Positions 21,579-29,171 of a stretch of 64,000 nucleotides of DNA are shown piece after piece. A model generated the notes under the pieces. The model worked only from the letters and a program-made list of their open reading frames with translations, ran no database searches and was not told where the DNA came from. Numbering within the stretch: position 1 is the first letter of the stretch; every line of letters starts with the position of its first letter. Position numbers and translations under genes: made by a program. Origin of the DNA: JASHPR01 sp963833885 (lineage in GTDB: Bacteria; Actinomycetota; Actinomycetes; Streptosporangiales; Streptosporangiaceae); the NCBI GenBank assembly GCA_963833885.1, contig CAWHZU010000031.1, forward strand, positions 310,001 through 374,000, in the 5' to 3' direction.

Positions 21579-21957
21579 AGTACCCGGAATACCCGCCCCA
21601 CTGCGCGGCGGCGGCTTCCCGCGCAACCCCGGCCCCGGCCGCTACGGCGCTGCTCATCACCTCATCCACGGCCTCGTGCGAGCCGACGGTGTAGTGGAAC
21701 GAGATACCCGTGAACCCCGAGCCCTCGGCGGAGACCCCGGCGTCCTCGGCCGCTGCCTCCCGTTCGTAGATGGCCAGATAGGGCGCCCCGTCACCCAGGC
21801 TCAGCGAGACGAACTTCGGGAAGTCCTTTTCGATCGCGCAGCCCAGGCCCTCCGCGTAGAACTTCTTGGACCTGGCTAGGTCCCCGACCCCGAGCATCAC
21901 TGCGCTCATCTGCAAAGGCACGGCGGCCTCCGGTTCTGTCGTTGCGTTGACCCTCAC
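21532..21957 (-). CDS. VOC-family (glyoxalase/bleomycin-resistance fold) protein
   Basis: 141 residues from a GTG at 21957, though the ATG of MSAVMLG near 21909 is also plausible. It shows the paired beta-alpha-beta-beta-beta modules of the VOC fold: VMLGVGDLARSKKFYAEGLG, then ISFHYTVGSHEAVDEVMSSA, and the closing YSGYFSDPDGYLWKVA that ends most members and usually carries a metal or substrate glutamate (here the D-G-Y-L-W-K form). The specific reaction cannot be predicted. It is convergent with, and overlaps, the GNAT gene. Confidence 0.82.
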   Translation of the reverse strand: MRVNATTEPEAAVPLQMSAVMLGVGDLARSKKFYAEGLGCAIEKDFPKFVSLSLGDGAPYLAIYEREAAAEDAGVSAEGSGFTGISFHYTVGSHEAVDEVMSSAVAAGAGVAREAAAAQWGGYSGYFSDPDGYLWKVACPS

Positions 21958-22012
21958 GACCTGTATGACGGAGCGAAGCAGCCGGGCGTAACACGCGCGC
22001 GGCCCACCGTGG

Positions 22013-22069
22013 TTGACAGCGCGGCCATGAGCCCTATATACAACTAGTTAGTTGTACAACTTTCTAGTT
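22013..22069 (+). promoter_or_regulatory. Sigma-70-type promoter with overlapping palindromic operator
   Basis: TTGACA (22013-22018) and TATATA (22035-22040) are 16 bp apart. Directly after the -10 lies ACAACTA-GT-TAGTTGT (22040-22055), a perfect 7-bp inverted repeat. It overlaps the 10-bp palindrome GTTGTACAAC (22051-22060) and then AACT-TTCT-AGTT (22058-22069). A regulator bound here would cover the transcription start. The ArsR-type gene two positions down in the operon is the obvious candidate. Confidence 0.72.
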
Positions 22070-22088
22070 TTGAAGAGGAGATGCCGCG

Positions 22089-22706
22089 ATGATGGACTTG
22101 ATCTCCGCCGAGCGCCGGGAACTCGCCGGCGTCCTCGAGGGCCTCAGCGCCGAGCAGTGGCGGTCGCCGTCACTGTGCGCGGGCTGGGCGACAGCGCACG
22201 TGGTGGCGCACCTGACGATGCCGTTCCGGATCACCGAGGAAGAGTTCGGGCGCGGCATGGCCGAGGCGCGCGGCCAGTTCACCGAGTTCTCCGACGCCGT
22301 GGCCGCGCGGGACAGCGAGCTGCCGCAGGCGCAGCTGGCCGGCGTACTGCGGGACAACATCGACAACCCGTGGGGGCCGCCCGGCGGCGGGCAGCAGGGC
22401 GCGCTGAGCCACGACCTGATCCACGGCCTCGACATCGCGTGGCCGCTGTCGATCACCTACCCGATCCCCGACCGGGCCATGACCACCGTGCTCGACCTGA
22501 TCGCCGGGCCGGACGGCCAGAACGCGTTCGGCGCCGACCTGGACGGCATCGAGCTCCGGGCGACCGACCTCGACTGGTCATCGGGCAGCGGCGCCGAGGC
22601 CGCCGGGCCAAGCCGCGACCTGCTGCTCCTGCTCGCCCGGCGGTCGCTGCCGCACGACAGCGTCACCGGGCCCGGCGCGCAGCGGCTCAGGGACGCTGCC
22701 CGGTGA
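22089..22706 (+). CDS. Mycothiol-dependent maleylpyruvate-isomerase-like DinB-fold protein
   Basis: 205 residues from the second of two ATG codons, with GAGGAG upstream. The N-terminus (RRELAGVLEGLSAEQWRSPSLCAGWATAHVVAHLT) is the TIGR03083/MDMPI four-helix start, with the conserved C-x-G-W and V-x-H-L positions. HDLIHGLDIAW supplies the other metal histidines. Members use mycothiol as a cofactor or act as thiol transferases. The gene ends in a GTGA overlap with the ArsR gene, so they are translationally coupled. Control by the palindrome at 22040-22069 is likely. Confidence 0.82.
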   Translation: MMDLISAERRELAGVLEGLSAEQWRSPSLCAGWATAHVVAHLTMPFRITEEEFGRGMAEARGQFTEFSDAVAARDSELPQAQLAGVLRDNIDNPWGPPGGGQQGALSHDLIHGLDIAWPLSITYPIPDRAMTTVLDLIAGPDGQNAFGADLDGIELRATDLDWSSGSGAEAAGPSRDLLLLLARRSLPHDSVTGPGAQRLRDAAR

Positions 22707-23053
22707 CCACGGCCACGGCCGAGGACGACCTCAGCCTCACGTTCGCGGCCCTGGCCGACCCAACCCGGCGCGCGATCCTGACCCGGCTGGCCGACGGCGA
22801 CGCCACGGTCACCCAGCTCGCAGAGCCGTTCGCGCTCACCCAGCAGGCGATCTCCAAGCACCTCAAGGTGCTGGAGCGGGCCGGGCTGATCTCCCGGACC
22901 CGCGCGGCCCAGGCCCGGCCGTGCCGGCTCGAGCCGGGCAGGTTCGATCCGGCCGCCGAGTGGATAAGCCGTCACCGGAAGATGTGGCAGGACCGCTACG
23001 ACCGTCTCGACCAGCACCTGTCCGAGTTGCAGTCGCAGGAGAGAGGAAGTTAG
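22703..23053 (+). CDS. ArsR-family transcriptional regulator
   Basis: 116 residues from a GTG at 22703 that overlaps the preceding stop by 4 bp. It is a compact winged helix (LADPTRRAILTRLADGDATV, recognition helix TQQAISKHLKVLERAGLI) of the kind paired with SRPBCC/AHSA1 genes. There are no cysteine metal-binding sites of the ArsR or SmtB kind, so it probably senses something else. The next gene starts right at its stop codon, giving a three-gene operon. Autoregulation through the upstream palindrome is the simplest model. Confidence 0.9.
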   Translation: MTTATAEDDLSLTFAALADPTRRAILTRLADGDATVTQLAEPFALTQQAISKHLKVLERAGLISRTRAAQARPCRLEPGRFDPAAEWISRHRKMWQDRYDRLDQHLSELQSQERGS

Positions 23054-23501
23054 TTGACCCAGCCCGCTCAGCCCGGGGAGTTCACGTACCGGCGCGTCCA
23101 CCGCGCGACGCGCGAACTGCTCTTCGACTGCCTCACCCAGCCCGAGCACCTCGCGCGTTTCTGGGGGCCTGCCGGGACCAGCACGCCAGGCCGGCGGCAT
23201 CACCGTCGACCTGCGGCCCGGCGGCGTATTCGAGACCGTCATGGTCAACGACGGCGACGGCAGCGAGTACACCATGCGCGCCGTCTACACCGAGGTGCAG
23301 CGGCCGGAGCGGCTCGTCTGGCAGGAGCCAGGCGTCGAGGGCGGCATGACCACGACGATCACGCTCAACGACCTCGGCGACGGCACGACGGAGGTCATTA
23401 CCCATCAGACCAACGTGCCGGTGATGTTTGCAACCCTGGAGGGCCGGGCCGGATTCGAGACCAGCCTGGACCGCTTCGCCGCGTACGTCGCCGCTCTTTA
23501 G
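23054..23501 (+). pseudogene. SRPBCC/AHSA1-like protein, interrupted by a one-base frameshift
   Basis: A TTG start at 23054 follows GAGAGGAAG and touches the ArsR stop. The N-terminal half (FTYRRVHRATRELLFDCLTQ, then HLARFWGPAG) is typical of AHSA1 proteins. The frame breaks at about 23188-23191, where one extra G is present. Downstream, in the next frame, the protein continues with ITVDLRPGGVFETVMVNDG, RLVWQEPG and FATLEGRAGFETSLDRFAAYVAAL to a TAG at 23501. Removing one base gives a normal 149-residue protein. Such proteins bind hydrophobic ligands and are usual partners of this ArsR class. Confidence 0.82.
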
Positions 23502-23553
23502 CCCGGGATGTGCGGGCGATTGCGGGACGGCCACTGCCGCTCGCCAGTCATCA

Positions 23554-23781
23554 CTAAACGTGCGTCGCGATCAGCACGCAAAGGATTACCAGGAACGCCG
23601 CTGCCAGGAGTACCAGGACCACGGTGCCAATGCGCAGGAGGATGTAATCGCTGCGCAGCTGCTGCCGCACGAACTTCCGCGGCAAACTGGGCGGGTGATA
23701 GCCGGGAGGAGGATCGTGCAGCACAATCCGCCTTCCGCCGGCGCCGCTGCCCCGCCGCGGGCCGCCGAGCCAAACCATCAT
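23554..23781 (-). CDS. Small single-helix membrane protein
   Basis: 75 residues with tandem ATG codons (23781 and 23778) behind AGGGAGG. The N-terminal 40 residues are hydrophilic (GGRRIVLHDPPPGYHPP). They are followed by a basic stretch and one long membrane helix (ILLRIGTVVLVLLAAAFLVI) near the C-terminus. No known family. Confidence 0.6.
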   Translation of the reverse strand: MMVWLGGPRRGSGAGGRRIVLHDPPPGYHPPSLPRKFVRQQLRSDYILLRIGTVVLVLLAAAFLVILCVLIATHV

Positions 23782-23888
23782 GGCCTCCCTGCTAGTGACC
23801 GTGCCACATCGGCCACCGCGGCGCGAGCCTCGTTGGTCTTGCCCTCATGGTAGGGATAATGGCCACTGTTCAAAAGGCCAGGCACGCT

Positions 23889-24275
23889 CTAACTGATCGA
23901 GCAAACAACCGAGATGTTGCGCAGCGGCCGGCGTTTCGTCACATGTATTGCATCTTGGGCCGAGCACAGCATCTGCTGGTTATTGACCCATACCTGGGGG
24001 CTGTGACCAGTGAGCCGGTATCTGCCGGGCGGCAACGACAGCTCAAACCGGCCGTCATTGCCCGCCGTGGCCGTAAATTGCCGGCCCGCCGCATTGCGGG
24101 CGACGACCGTCCCGGGCAGTGGCAGCGCCGGTGGTGGTCCCGACAGGGTTGCCGGGCCGCCGACTCGCACGAGCATGCCAGTCACCGTCTGGCCGTCTGC
24201 GGGCTGGCCGCTGCAGCCAGCCAGGATCAATACGCCGGCCACCACGCCAGCGGCAACGCGGCAAGCGCTCTTCAT
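23889..24275 (-). CDS. Lipoprotein with carboxypeptidase-regulatory-like beta domain
   Basis: 128 residues from the ATG at 24275; an in-frame ATG at 24317 would place 14 hydrophilic residues before the signal. The signal peptide MKSACRVAAGVVAGVLILAG ends in the lipobox LAGC, so it is lipidated. The mature part has a transthyretin-like or CarboxypepD_reg-like beta sandwich (GTVVARNAAGRQFTATAGND, then GRFELSLPPGRYRLTG), followed by a few cysteines (MLCSAQD, SVVCSIS). It lies 54 bp after the sigma/membrane-protein pair on the same strand, so it may belong to that unit. Confidence 0.7.
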   Translation of the reverse strand: MKSACRVAAGVVAGVLILAGCSGQPADGQTVTGMLVRVGGPATLSGPPPALPLPGTVVARNAAGRQFTATAGNDGRFELSLPPGRYRLTGHSPQVWVNNQQMLCSAQDAIHVTKRRPLRNISVVCSIS

Positions 24276-24329
24276 GTCAGCTTGGACGTCTGCCCGCCCA
24301 GCTTGGTTTCGTGCCATCTGGGGATCGGG

Positions 24330-25313
24330 TTACCCGCAGGCGCCGCCAGGCTCGCCGCTGGTTGGCTTACCGGAGGGCCAGCTGATCTGCTGGTACCCGC
24401 ACGGGACGGTGACCGACGCGTGCGCCCGGTTGGCCATGGTCGGCGGCAGCCACTGGATGTCGGCGGAGGTGCGCGAACCATGCAGTCCGGGGGCGGCGGT
24501 GGACCACGTGATCCGGACCGGGAGGTAGGTCGAAGGACTGACGAACAGCGTGACCGTGTTCGTGCTTTCACCGGCCGCCCCGGACCCAGTGCCAAGCACC
24601 CGCGATCCGGTCATCTTCACGGTCTTGGCCCCGGCGATATCGGCGTAGCCCGCCATCTTGTAGCCGCCGCAGGCCAGGGTCCGCACGATCAGCGACGGCC
24701 AGTTCGTGCCCGGATCACCGGGCGCGTCCAGGAACCCGGCAATCGTGCAAGCGTTCGCCGGCGCCCCGGAAAGCATTCCTGGTATCAGCTCCCACTCGTG
24801 CCGGATGAAGTCGACCTGGACGCCCCGGAGCTTCCCGCTGACGATGCCGGTTCCCATGATGGCCTGAAGCTGCCCGTGGGCGCCGAAGGTCTCGGTGCTG
24901 TTACGTCCCTGATAGGCCCAGGTGACATCTTCGTATGACAGCTGTCCGTCAAAGAACGCGGCACTTCCGCGGTTGGGGGCCACAGACATGGTCTCCCGCA
25001 TGACCTGGTCGTCGTTGGCGAACGCGTCCTGTACCCGCCGGACCACGTAGGCGCTGGCCAGTGGGGGGCCTGTGGCCGGGCCGACCGCACCCCGCGCGCG
25101 GGCCGTGGCAGCTGGGCCGACCAAGCCACCAGTCGCCGCGGCAACCACGACCGCGGTTATCGCCGCTGCGGCGGCCACCGCGGTCCCGTAACCGGCCGCG
25201 CGCCGCCTGCGTCGGCGGGCGAGCACCCGGCTGGCCATCCCGGCGGGCATCCGGGCATCCGCGGTGAGCCGGTCTAGGCCCTCGCGAAGCAGCAGCTCAG
25301 CATCGGTGTTCAT
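24330..25313 (-). CDS. Membrane-anchored protein encoded with an ECF sigma factor
   Basis: 327 residues. A hydrophilic N-terminal stretch of about 40 residues ending in RRRRRRAAG is followed by one membrane helix (YGTAVAAAAAITAVVVAAAT). A large outer domain follows, with a beta-rich pattern (AFFDGQLSYEDVTWAYQG, RITWSTAAPGLHGSRTSADI). The short cytoplasmic part could act as an anti-sigma region, and 4-bp ATGA coupling to the upstream sigma factor gene supports this, but there is no zinc-binding anti-sigma motif. The protein family itself is unrecognised. Confidence 0.72.
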   Translation of the reverse strand: MNTDAELLLREGLDRLTADARMPAGMASRVLARRRRRRAAGYGTAVAAAAAITAVVVAAATGGLVGPAATARARGAVGPATGPPLASAYVVRRVQDAFANDDQVMRETMSVAPNRGSAAFFDGQLSYEDVTWAYQGRNSTETFGAHGQLQAIMGTGIVSGKLRGVQVDFIRHEWELIPGMLSGAPANACTIAGFLDAPGDPGTNWPSLIVRTLACGGYKMAGYADIAGAKTVKMTGSRVLGTGSGAAGESTNTVTLFVSPSTYLPVRITWSTAAPGLHGSRTSADIQWLPPTMANRAHASVTVPCGYQQISWPSGKPTSGEPGGACG

Positions 25314-25912
25314 AGCCCGTCCTTCACGAGTTTCATCTGGTTGGCCGGGTCTGCGCCGCGGACCGGGCCATACGGGGTGCCCGGGGTTCCCCGCGGCGGC
25401 GCGGCACTCGCGTCTGGCCAGGACTCGGCCAGCTCACGGAGCCGTTGCAGCGCTCGGGAGGTGGCCGACTTGACCGTGCCCGCTGAGCAGCCGAGCAGCG
25501 CGGCCGTCTCGGCTTCGGTGAGCTGCTCCCAGTACCGCAGCACGATGACCGCGCGCTGCCGGGGCGGAAGCTGGGCCAGCAGCCGCACCAGCGCGTCCCG
25601 CAGGTCCACCTCGGCCATGGCATCGGTCCCGGGTGCCGCGTCCTGGGTGTGCAGCAGCGGGACCGCACGCCGCCAGGCACCGCGACGGCGCCAGCCGTCG
25701 GCCGCGAGGTTGTAGAGCGTCCGCCGCAGGTAGCTCGCGGCGGCATCAGAGGCGATGGTCCGCCAGCGCGGCAGCAGCCGTTCCAGTGCCGCCTGGAACA
25801 GGTCCTCGCCGTCGGCGCGACTGCCCGTGAGCGCGATCGCGATGTGCAGCAGGTACTTGCCGTGCTCGGCGAGGAACCGCTCCAGCTCCGCATGATCCGG
25901 ATCACGTCTCAC
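25310..25912 (-). CDS. SigE-family ECF RNA polymerase sigma factor
   Basis: 200 residues. Sigma region 2 is at about 5-75 (ELERFLAEHGKYLLHIAIAL, then GEDLFQAALERLLPRW, the -10 recognition surface). Region 4 is at about 105-160 (LLAQLPPRQRAVIVLRYWEQ, then LTEAETAALLGCSAGTVKSA, the -35 helix-turn-helix). The tail after LRELAESW is short and disordered. Of the actinobacterial SigE-like small-sigma group. The downstream membrane gene begins inside its stop codon, so the two form a module, with the lipoprotein possibly as the third member. Confidence 0.9.
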   Translation of the reverse strand: MRRDPDHAELERFLAEHGKYLLHIAIALTGSRADGEDLFQAALERLLPRWRTIASDAAASYLRRTLYNLAADGWRRRGAWRRAVPLLHTQDAAPGTDAMAEVDLRDALVRLLAQLPPRQRAVIVLRYWEQLTEAETAALLGCSAGTVKSATSRALQRLRELAESWPDASAAPPRGTPGTPYGPVRGADPANQMKLVKDGL

Positions 25913-26108
25913 GCCGCAGCCTCCCTAATGCACGCGGGCGAGCGCCGGCCGCATGACTAATCCCACGTGTGCCTGCCTCCTGCCGTCGGCATTGCTCGTT
26001 GCCTGCTACAGACGAAGCACCGGCAGCCTGGGTTGCCTCCGCGGCCCTGCGATATCACCCGGCCTGGTATCTACCTCGCGCCCGCCAGAGTGTCTGGCCG
26101 CGCCGCGT

Positions 26109-26606
26109 TCAGGCCTGGGACGCCGGTACGGCAAGCCCGGCCAGGTGGCGCAGCGAGTTGCTGAGATGATCCGGGCCGAACGGCGGGAAATGGAGGTACT
26201 CCCGGATGAACTGCGGCACCGCCGACCAGTCGTAGGTGAGCGTGACCTCCGTCTCGGACGGGCCGAGCGGCACCAGGTCGTAACGCCAGAGCCAGCCGCC
26301 GAACTCCAGGTGACCGTCGCCCTTGGAGTCCGTCCCCGGCAGCCAGCCGATGGTGCGCGGCGGGTCAAGCACCTGGACCTTGTTGGCCATCTGGTAGTTA
26401 CCGTCCGGATGGTGGGGGTGATACATGTTCATCCGGAAGACCTGCCCCGCCTCGGTCAGCGGCTCCCGGTCGACAGCTTCCTGAACCCAGCCGGTCCCAT
26501 CGATCGCAGAGTGGGTCGCCGGGTCCGCCAGGACCGCGAACACCCTCGCGGCGGACACGGCGACAGTCAGGGTGGCGCTCACGTTCTCCTGGTCCACAGT
26601 GTGCAC
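26109..26606 (-). CDS. SRPBCC-family polyketide-cyclase/lipid-binding-like protein
   Basis: 165 residues. The fold reads VSAARVFAVLADPATHSAIDGT, then LTEAGQVFRMNMYHP, then LDPPRTIGWLPGTDSKGDG and WRYDLVPLGPSETEVTLTYDWS. This is the START/Bet v1-like cavity protein pattern often annotated polyketide cyclase or SRPBCC. It probably binds a small hydrophobic ligand; no reaction can be assigned. It is divergent from the isochorismatase gene with a 66-bp gap. Confidence 0.8.
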   Translation of the reverse strand: MHTVDQENVSATLTVAVSAARVFAVLADPATHSAIDGTGWVQEAVDREPLTEAGQVFRMNMYHPHHPDGNYQMANKVQVLDPPRTIGWLPGTDSKGDGHLEFGGWLWRYDLVPLGPSETEVTLTYDWSAVPQFIREYLHFPPFGPDHLSNSLRHLAGLAVPASQA

Positions 26607-26672
26607 ACTCCTTGCCAGAGGTCAGCTCTAGGCTGGCAGACGTAGCTGACGCCCCCGCGAGAAAGGGCTTCC

Positions 26673-27251
26673 ATGACAACTCTTGGCAACCGGCCAGCCA
26701 CCGCGCTGCTCGTCATCGATGTCCAGAACGGCGTCGTGGCCGGGAATTATCAGCGGGATGAGGTTGTGGCGAACATCGGCGGCCTTGTCGAGAAGGCGCG
26801 CCGGGAACATGTTCCCGTGATCTGGGTCCGGCATTCTGACGAGGGGCTCGAGACCGGAAGCGGCGACTGGCAGATCGTCCCTGAGCTGAGCCCCGATGGC
26901 TCCGAGCCGCTGATCGAGAAGCACTACGGCGACTCCTTCGAGGACACCACCCTGGAGAACGTGCTCTCCGGTCTCGGCGTGGGACGGCTGGTCGTCGTCG
27001 GCGCCCAAACCGACGCCTGCATCCGTTCCACGCTCCATGGCGCCTTCGCCAGAGGCTACGACGCGATACTGGTCAGCGACGCGCACACCACGGAGGACCA
27101 GACCGAGTGGGGCGCGCCGTCGCCGGAGCAGGTCATCGCGCACACGAACCTGTACTGGACCTACCAGACGGCACCGGGGCGGACGGCCGGGACAGTCGAG
27201 ACCAAGGACGTCCATTTCGCGGACGTGGGCAGCGGGCGAGCTGGCCTGTAG
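26673..27251 (+). CDS. Isochorismatase-family cysteine hydrolase
   Basis: 192 residues. The Rossmann core starts ALLVIDVQNGVVAG with the catalytic aspartate at about residue 16. A lysine follows near 89 (PLIEKHYGDSFEDTT), and the nucleophilic cysteine is at about 115 in VVGAQTDACIRSTLHGAFARG, giving the D-K-C triad. The family hydrolyses amides or isochorismate; the substrate is unknown. The final residues GSGRAGL and the stop codon lie inside the 30-bp rnpB-like repeat (27228-27257), so the C-terminus was probably set by an integration event. Confidence 0.87.
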   Translation: MTTLGNRPATALLVIDVQNGVVAGNYQRDEVVANIGGLVEKARREHVPVIWVRHSDEGLETGSGDWQIVPELSPDGSEPLIEKHYGDSFEDTTLENVLSGLGVGRLVVVGAQTDACIRSTLHGAFARGYDAILVSDAHTTEDQTEWGAPSPEQVIAHTNLYWTYQTAPGRTAGTVETKDVHFADVGSGRAGL

Positions 27252-27257
27252 GCCGGG
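27228..27257. repeat. 30-bp exact copy of the rnpB 3' end, candidate attachment site (distal)
   Basis: These 30 bp are identical to 30049-30078, which is the end of rnpB. The copy includes the P1 strand and the GGCCTGTAGGCC core. The copies are in the same orientation and 2,821 bp apart. This one overlaps the last codons and stop of the isochorismatase gene. Duplicated RNA-gene 3' ends are the classic mark of integrase-mediated insertion. Confidence 0.72.
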
Positions 27258-27328
27258 GTCGGCCAAGGCGACCTATCGTGTTGGCATCGGACAGGACCGG
27301 GATGAGGGTGAGAAGGGCGGCGCGGACC

Positions 27329-27778
27329 ATGTTCGAGAGGTTCACCGACAGGGCGCGGCGGGTTGTTGTCGAGGCGCAAGACGAAGCCAGGACGCTCAAT
27401 CACAGCTACATAGGCACCGAGCACATCCTGCTCGGCCTCATCCACGAGGGCCAAGGCGTCGGGGCGAAGGCGCTGGAGTCGCTGGGGATCAGCCTGGATA
27501 CCGTGCGGCAGCAGGTCCAGGAGGTCATCGGCCAGGGCCAGCACGCGCCGTCCGGGCACATCCCGTTCACGCCGCGGGCCAAGAAGGTGCTGGAGCTGAC
27601 CCTGTCCGAATCGAAGGCCCTTGGCCACCACTACATCGGCACCGAGCACATCCTGCTCGGCCTCATCCGCGAGGGCGACGGGGTGGCCGCGCAGGTGCTG
27701 GTGAAGCTGGGCGCCGACCTGAACCGGGTGCGCCAGCAAGTGATCCAGCTGCTCCACGACTACCAGGCAAAGACGTGA
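27329..27778 (+). CDS. Stand-alone ClpC N-terminal-domain protein
   Basis: 149 residues from the ATG at 27329 that align throughout with the first ~150 residues of ClpC/ClpC1: MFERFTDRARRVVVEAQDEA, then two Clp_N repeats, each with the helix HxYIGTEHILLGLI (about residues 24-37 and 96-109), joined by the conserved APSGHIPFTPRAKKVLE linker. The reading stops at TGA after LLHDYQAKT, where full ClpC (about 850 residues) would continue to its ATPase domains. No ATPase motif follows in any frame. It can bind adaptors or ClpC ligands but not unfold proteins. It sits inside the putative rnpB-flanked element. Confidence 0.88.
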   Translation: MFERFTDRARRVVVEAQDEARTLNHSYIGTEHILLGLIHEGQGVGAKALESLGISLDTVRQQVQEVIGQGQHAPSGHIPFTPRAKKVLELTLSESKALGHHYIGTEHILLGLIREGDGVAAQVLVKLGADLNRVRQQVIQLLHDYQAKT

Positions 27779-27990
27779 CCGGCGCAGGGCCTTCCCGGCA
27801 TCAACGTCGTTCGTCCTCGCGCTGACGCGCTCCGGGCGCTCCACGTTGATTCCGGAGGCGGTGCCGACGTTCGCTGGCAGCCATCCGGGGATTGGCCAGA
27901 AGCCCTAGAAACCGTCGAGCCTCGCTCCGGAAGTTGAATGCGGTCGAGCAGAGCTACCGGGCTGGGCTTGTTCGCAAGAATTGACGGCGG

Positions 27991-28369
27991 TTAGCCGGCT
28001 TCCACGACGAAGAACAGGAAGGCTAGGAAGGTTCCCGAGGGCTTGCCCGCGAGAATGCGCCATCGGGGTACGGCAGCGGGCTGCCCAGGTCGGCCATCCG
28101 AAGGTCTGTATCCGGGCCTAGCCGCTTCCGGGCCAGCTCCAGCATCTTGGTGCTGGAGTCGAAGCCGGCCACGGTGGCGCCCCGTTCGCGCAGCGCCGCG
28201 GATATGGGGCCGGCGCCGCAGCCGACGTCGAGGATCCGTCACCCGGCCACGTCCCCTGCCAGGTTCAGGATTGCGGGCCGTGTGTAGTAGCCGTTGGGGA
28301 GGCTGTCCTCATTTGGGCCACGTACGCCTCGGCGAAGCTGTCGTAGTCGTTGACCACAGCCCGGGCCAC
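27991..28369 (-). pseudogene. Decayed class I SAM-dependent methyltransferase
   Basis: Pieced across frames, the minus strand reads VARAVVNDYDSFAEAYVAQ, then a one-base loss, then DSLPNGYYTRPAILNLAGDVAG, then an in-frame TGA, then RILDVGCGAGPISAALRERG (motif I), ATVAGFDSSTKMLELARKRL, and LRMADLGSPLPYPDGAF (motif II/post-II). The sequence then jumps to FLAFLFFVVEAG, the usual C-terminal strand, with roughly half of the domain missing. A frameshift, a nonsense codon and an internal deletion make this a true pseudogene. Confidence 0.75.
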
Positions 28370-28392
28370 CCGGGCTTGATTAATCCTGTGAA

Positions 28393-28428
28393 CTGTGCTT
28401 AATCTATGAAGCACAGTAACTTGAGTTA
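28393..28428 (+). promoter_or_regulatory. Two palindromes upstream of the gene at 28449
   Basis: CTGTGCTT and AAGCACAG form a perfect 8-bp inverted repeat with an 8-bp spacer (28393-28416). Immediately after is TAACT-TG-AGTTA (28417-28428). The region is AT-rich compared with its surroundings and ends 20 bp before the ATG at 28449. It is placed where a repressor of that gene, possibly its own product, would bind. Confidence 0.6.
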
Positions 28429-28448
28429 TCAGAATTACAGGAGCAAGG

Positions 28449-29021
28449 ATGGACCAGACGGAGATGGACCGCATCCAGCATGAACTTGAAACCGAGGCGA
28501 ACAATCTCTTCCCCGGCTGGATACGCCGGGTCGAGCTGCTGGAGCACGACGACACGCCGATGATCGAGCCGGGCCAGCTGATGCCCCGGCTCGTCTTCAA
28601 AGATCCCGCCGAGCGCCTGCAAGATCCGCATCCCGATCCCCGCAAGGTGGCCAAGGCGGGCAGGACGTTCAAGATGGCCATCGGCCCCGGGCTCAACCAG
28701 TTCCGGGACAACCTGCTGGAACGGTGGCCCGAGATCCGGCACATCGAGGTCATGCGAGAAGACGACAGCGGCCAAAAAACGGGCGGCAACGTCCGGTTCG
28801 TCGCAGACGGCAGCGAGGCGGCCGATGGCGAGTTCACCCACGTGATGGTCCGGCTCAAGACGCCTGAGCTGGACATCGTGGACACGCTGATCGCCGCTGG
28901 CATCGCGAACAATCGCGCGGAGGCCATCCGCTGGGCGCTGACCCGCATACGCGAGCGCCCCGCCTACGAGCAACTGCGCGAGCACACCCGCGACATCAAA
29001 CGGCTCACGAACGAGTTCTAA
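28449..29021 (+). CDS. Hypothetical protein with a ribbon-helix-helix-like C-terminal part
   Basis: 190 residues from the ATG at 28449. Residues 1-120 are unrecognised (NNLFPGWIRRVELLEHDDTP, then RTFKMAIGPGLNQFRDNLLERW). Residues about 128-170 read FTHVMVRLKTPELDIVDTLI, then AGIANNRAEAIRWALTRIRERP. This is a strand followed by two helices with an N-N-R-A-E-A turn, as in CopG/MetJ-type DNA-binding or antitoxin proteins. The perfect palindromes just upstream fit an autoregulator. No toxin-like partner is seen. It lies within the rnpB-flanked segment. Family assignment is by pattern only. Confidence 0.65.
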   Translation: MDQTEMDRIQHELETEANNLFPGWIRRVELLEHDDTPMIEPGQLMPRLVFKDPAERLQDPHPDPRKVAKAGRTFKMAIGPGLNQFRDNLLERWPEIRHIEVMREDDSGQKTGGNVRFVADGSEAADGEFTHVMVRLKTPELDIVDTLIAAGIANNRAEAIRWALTRIRERPAYEQLREHTRDIKRLTNEF

Positions 29022-29171
29022 CCGCCAGCCGCCCCCAGTTGCCGGAATCTAGGGTCGCGACGTGACCACGTTGCCGGCATCGCTGTGCGAGGTCTACATG
29101 CGAAGGCCTACGGCAATGACTACCGGGGCTGTGGCCGCCTTCCCCTGTACTCCCGTCGCGGGCGACGTGTT

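Noticed and set aside
27797..27850. ATCAACGT ... ACGTTGAT inverted repeat after the ClpC N-domain gene
   Set aside because: The 8-bp arms are real but the spacer of 35 bases is GC-rich and there is no further sign of an insertion sequence or a terminator; too weak to list.
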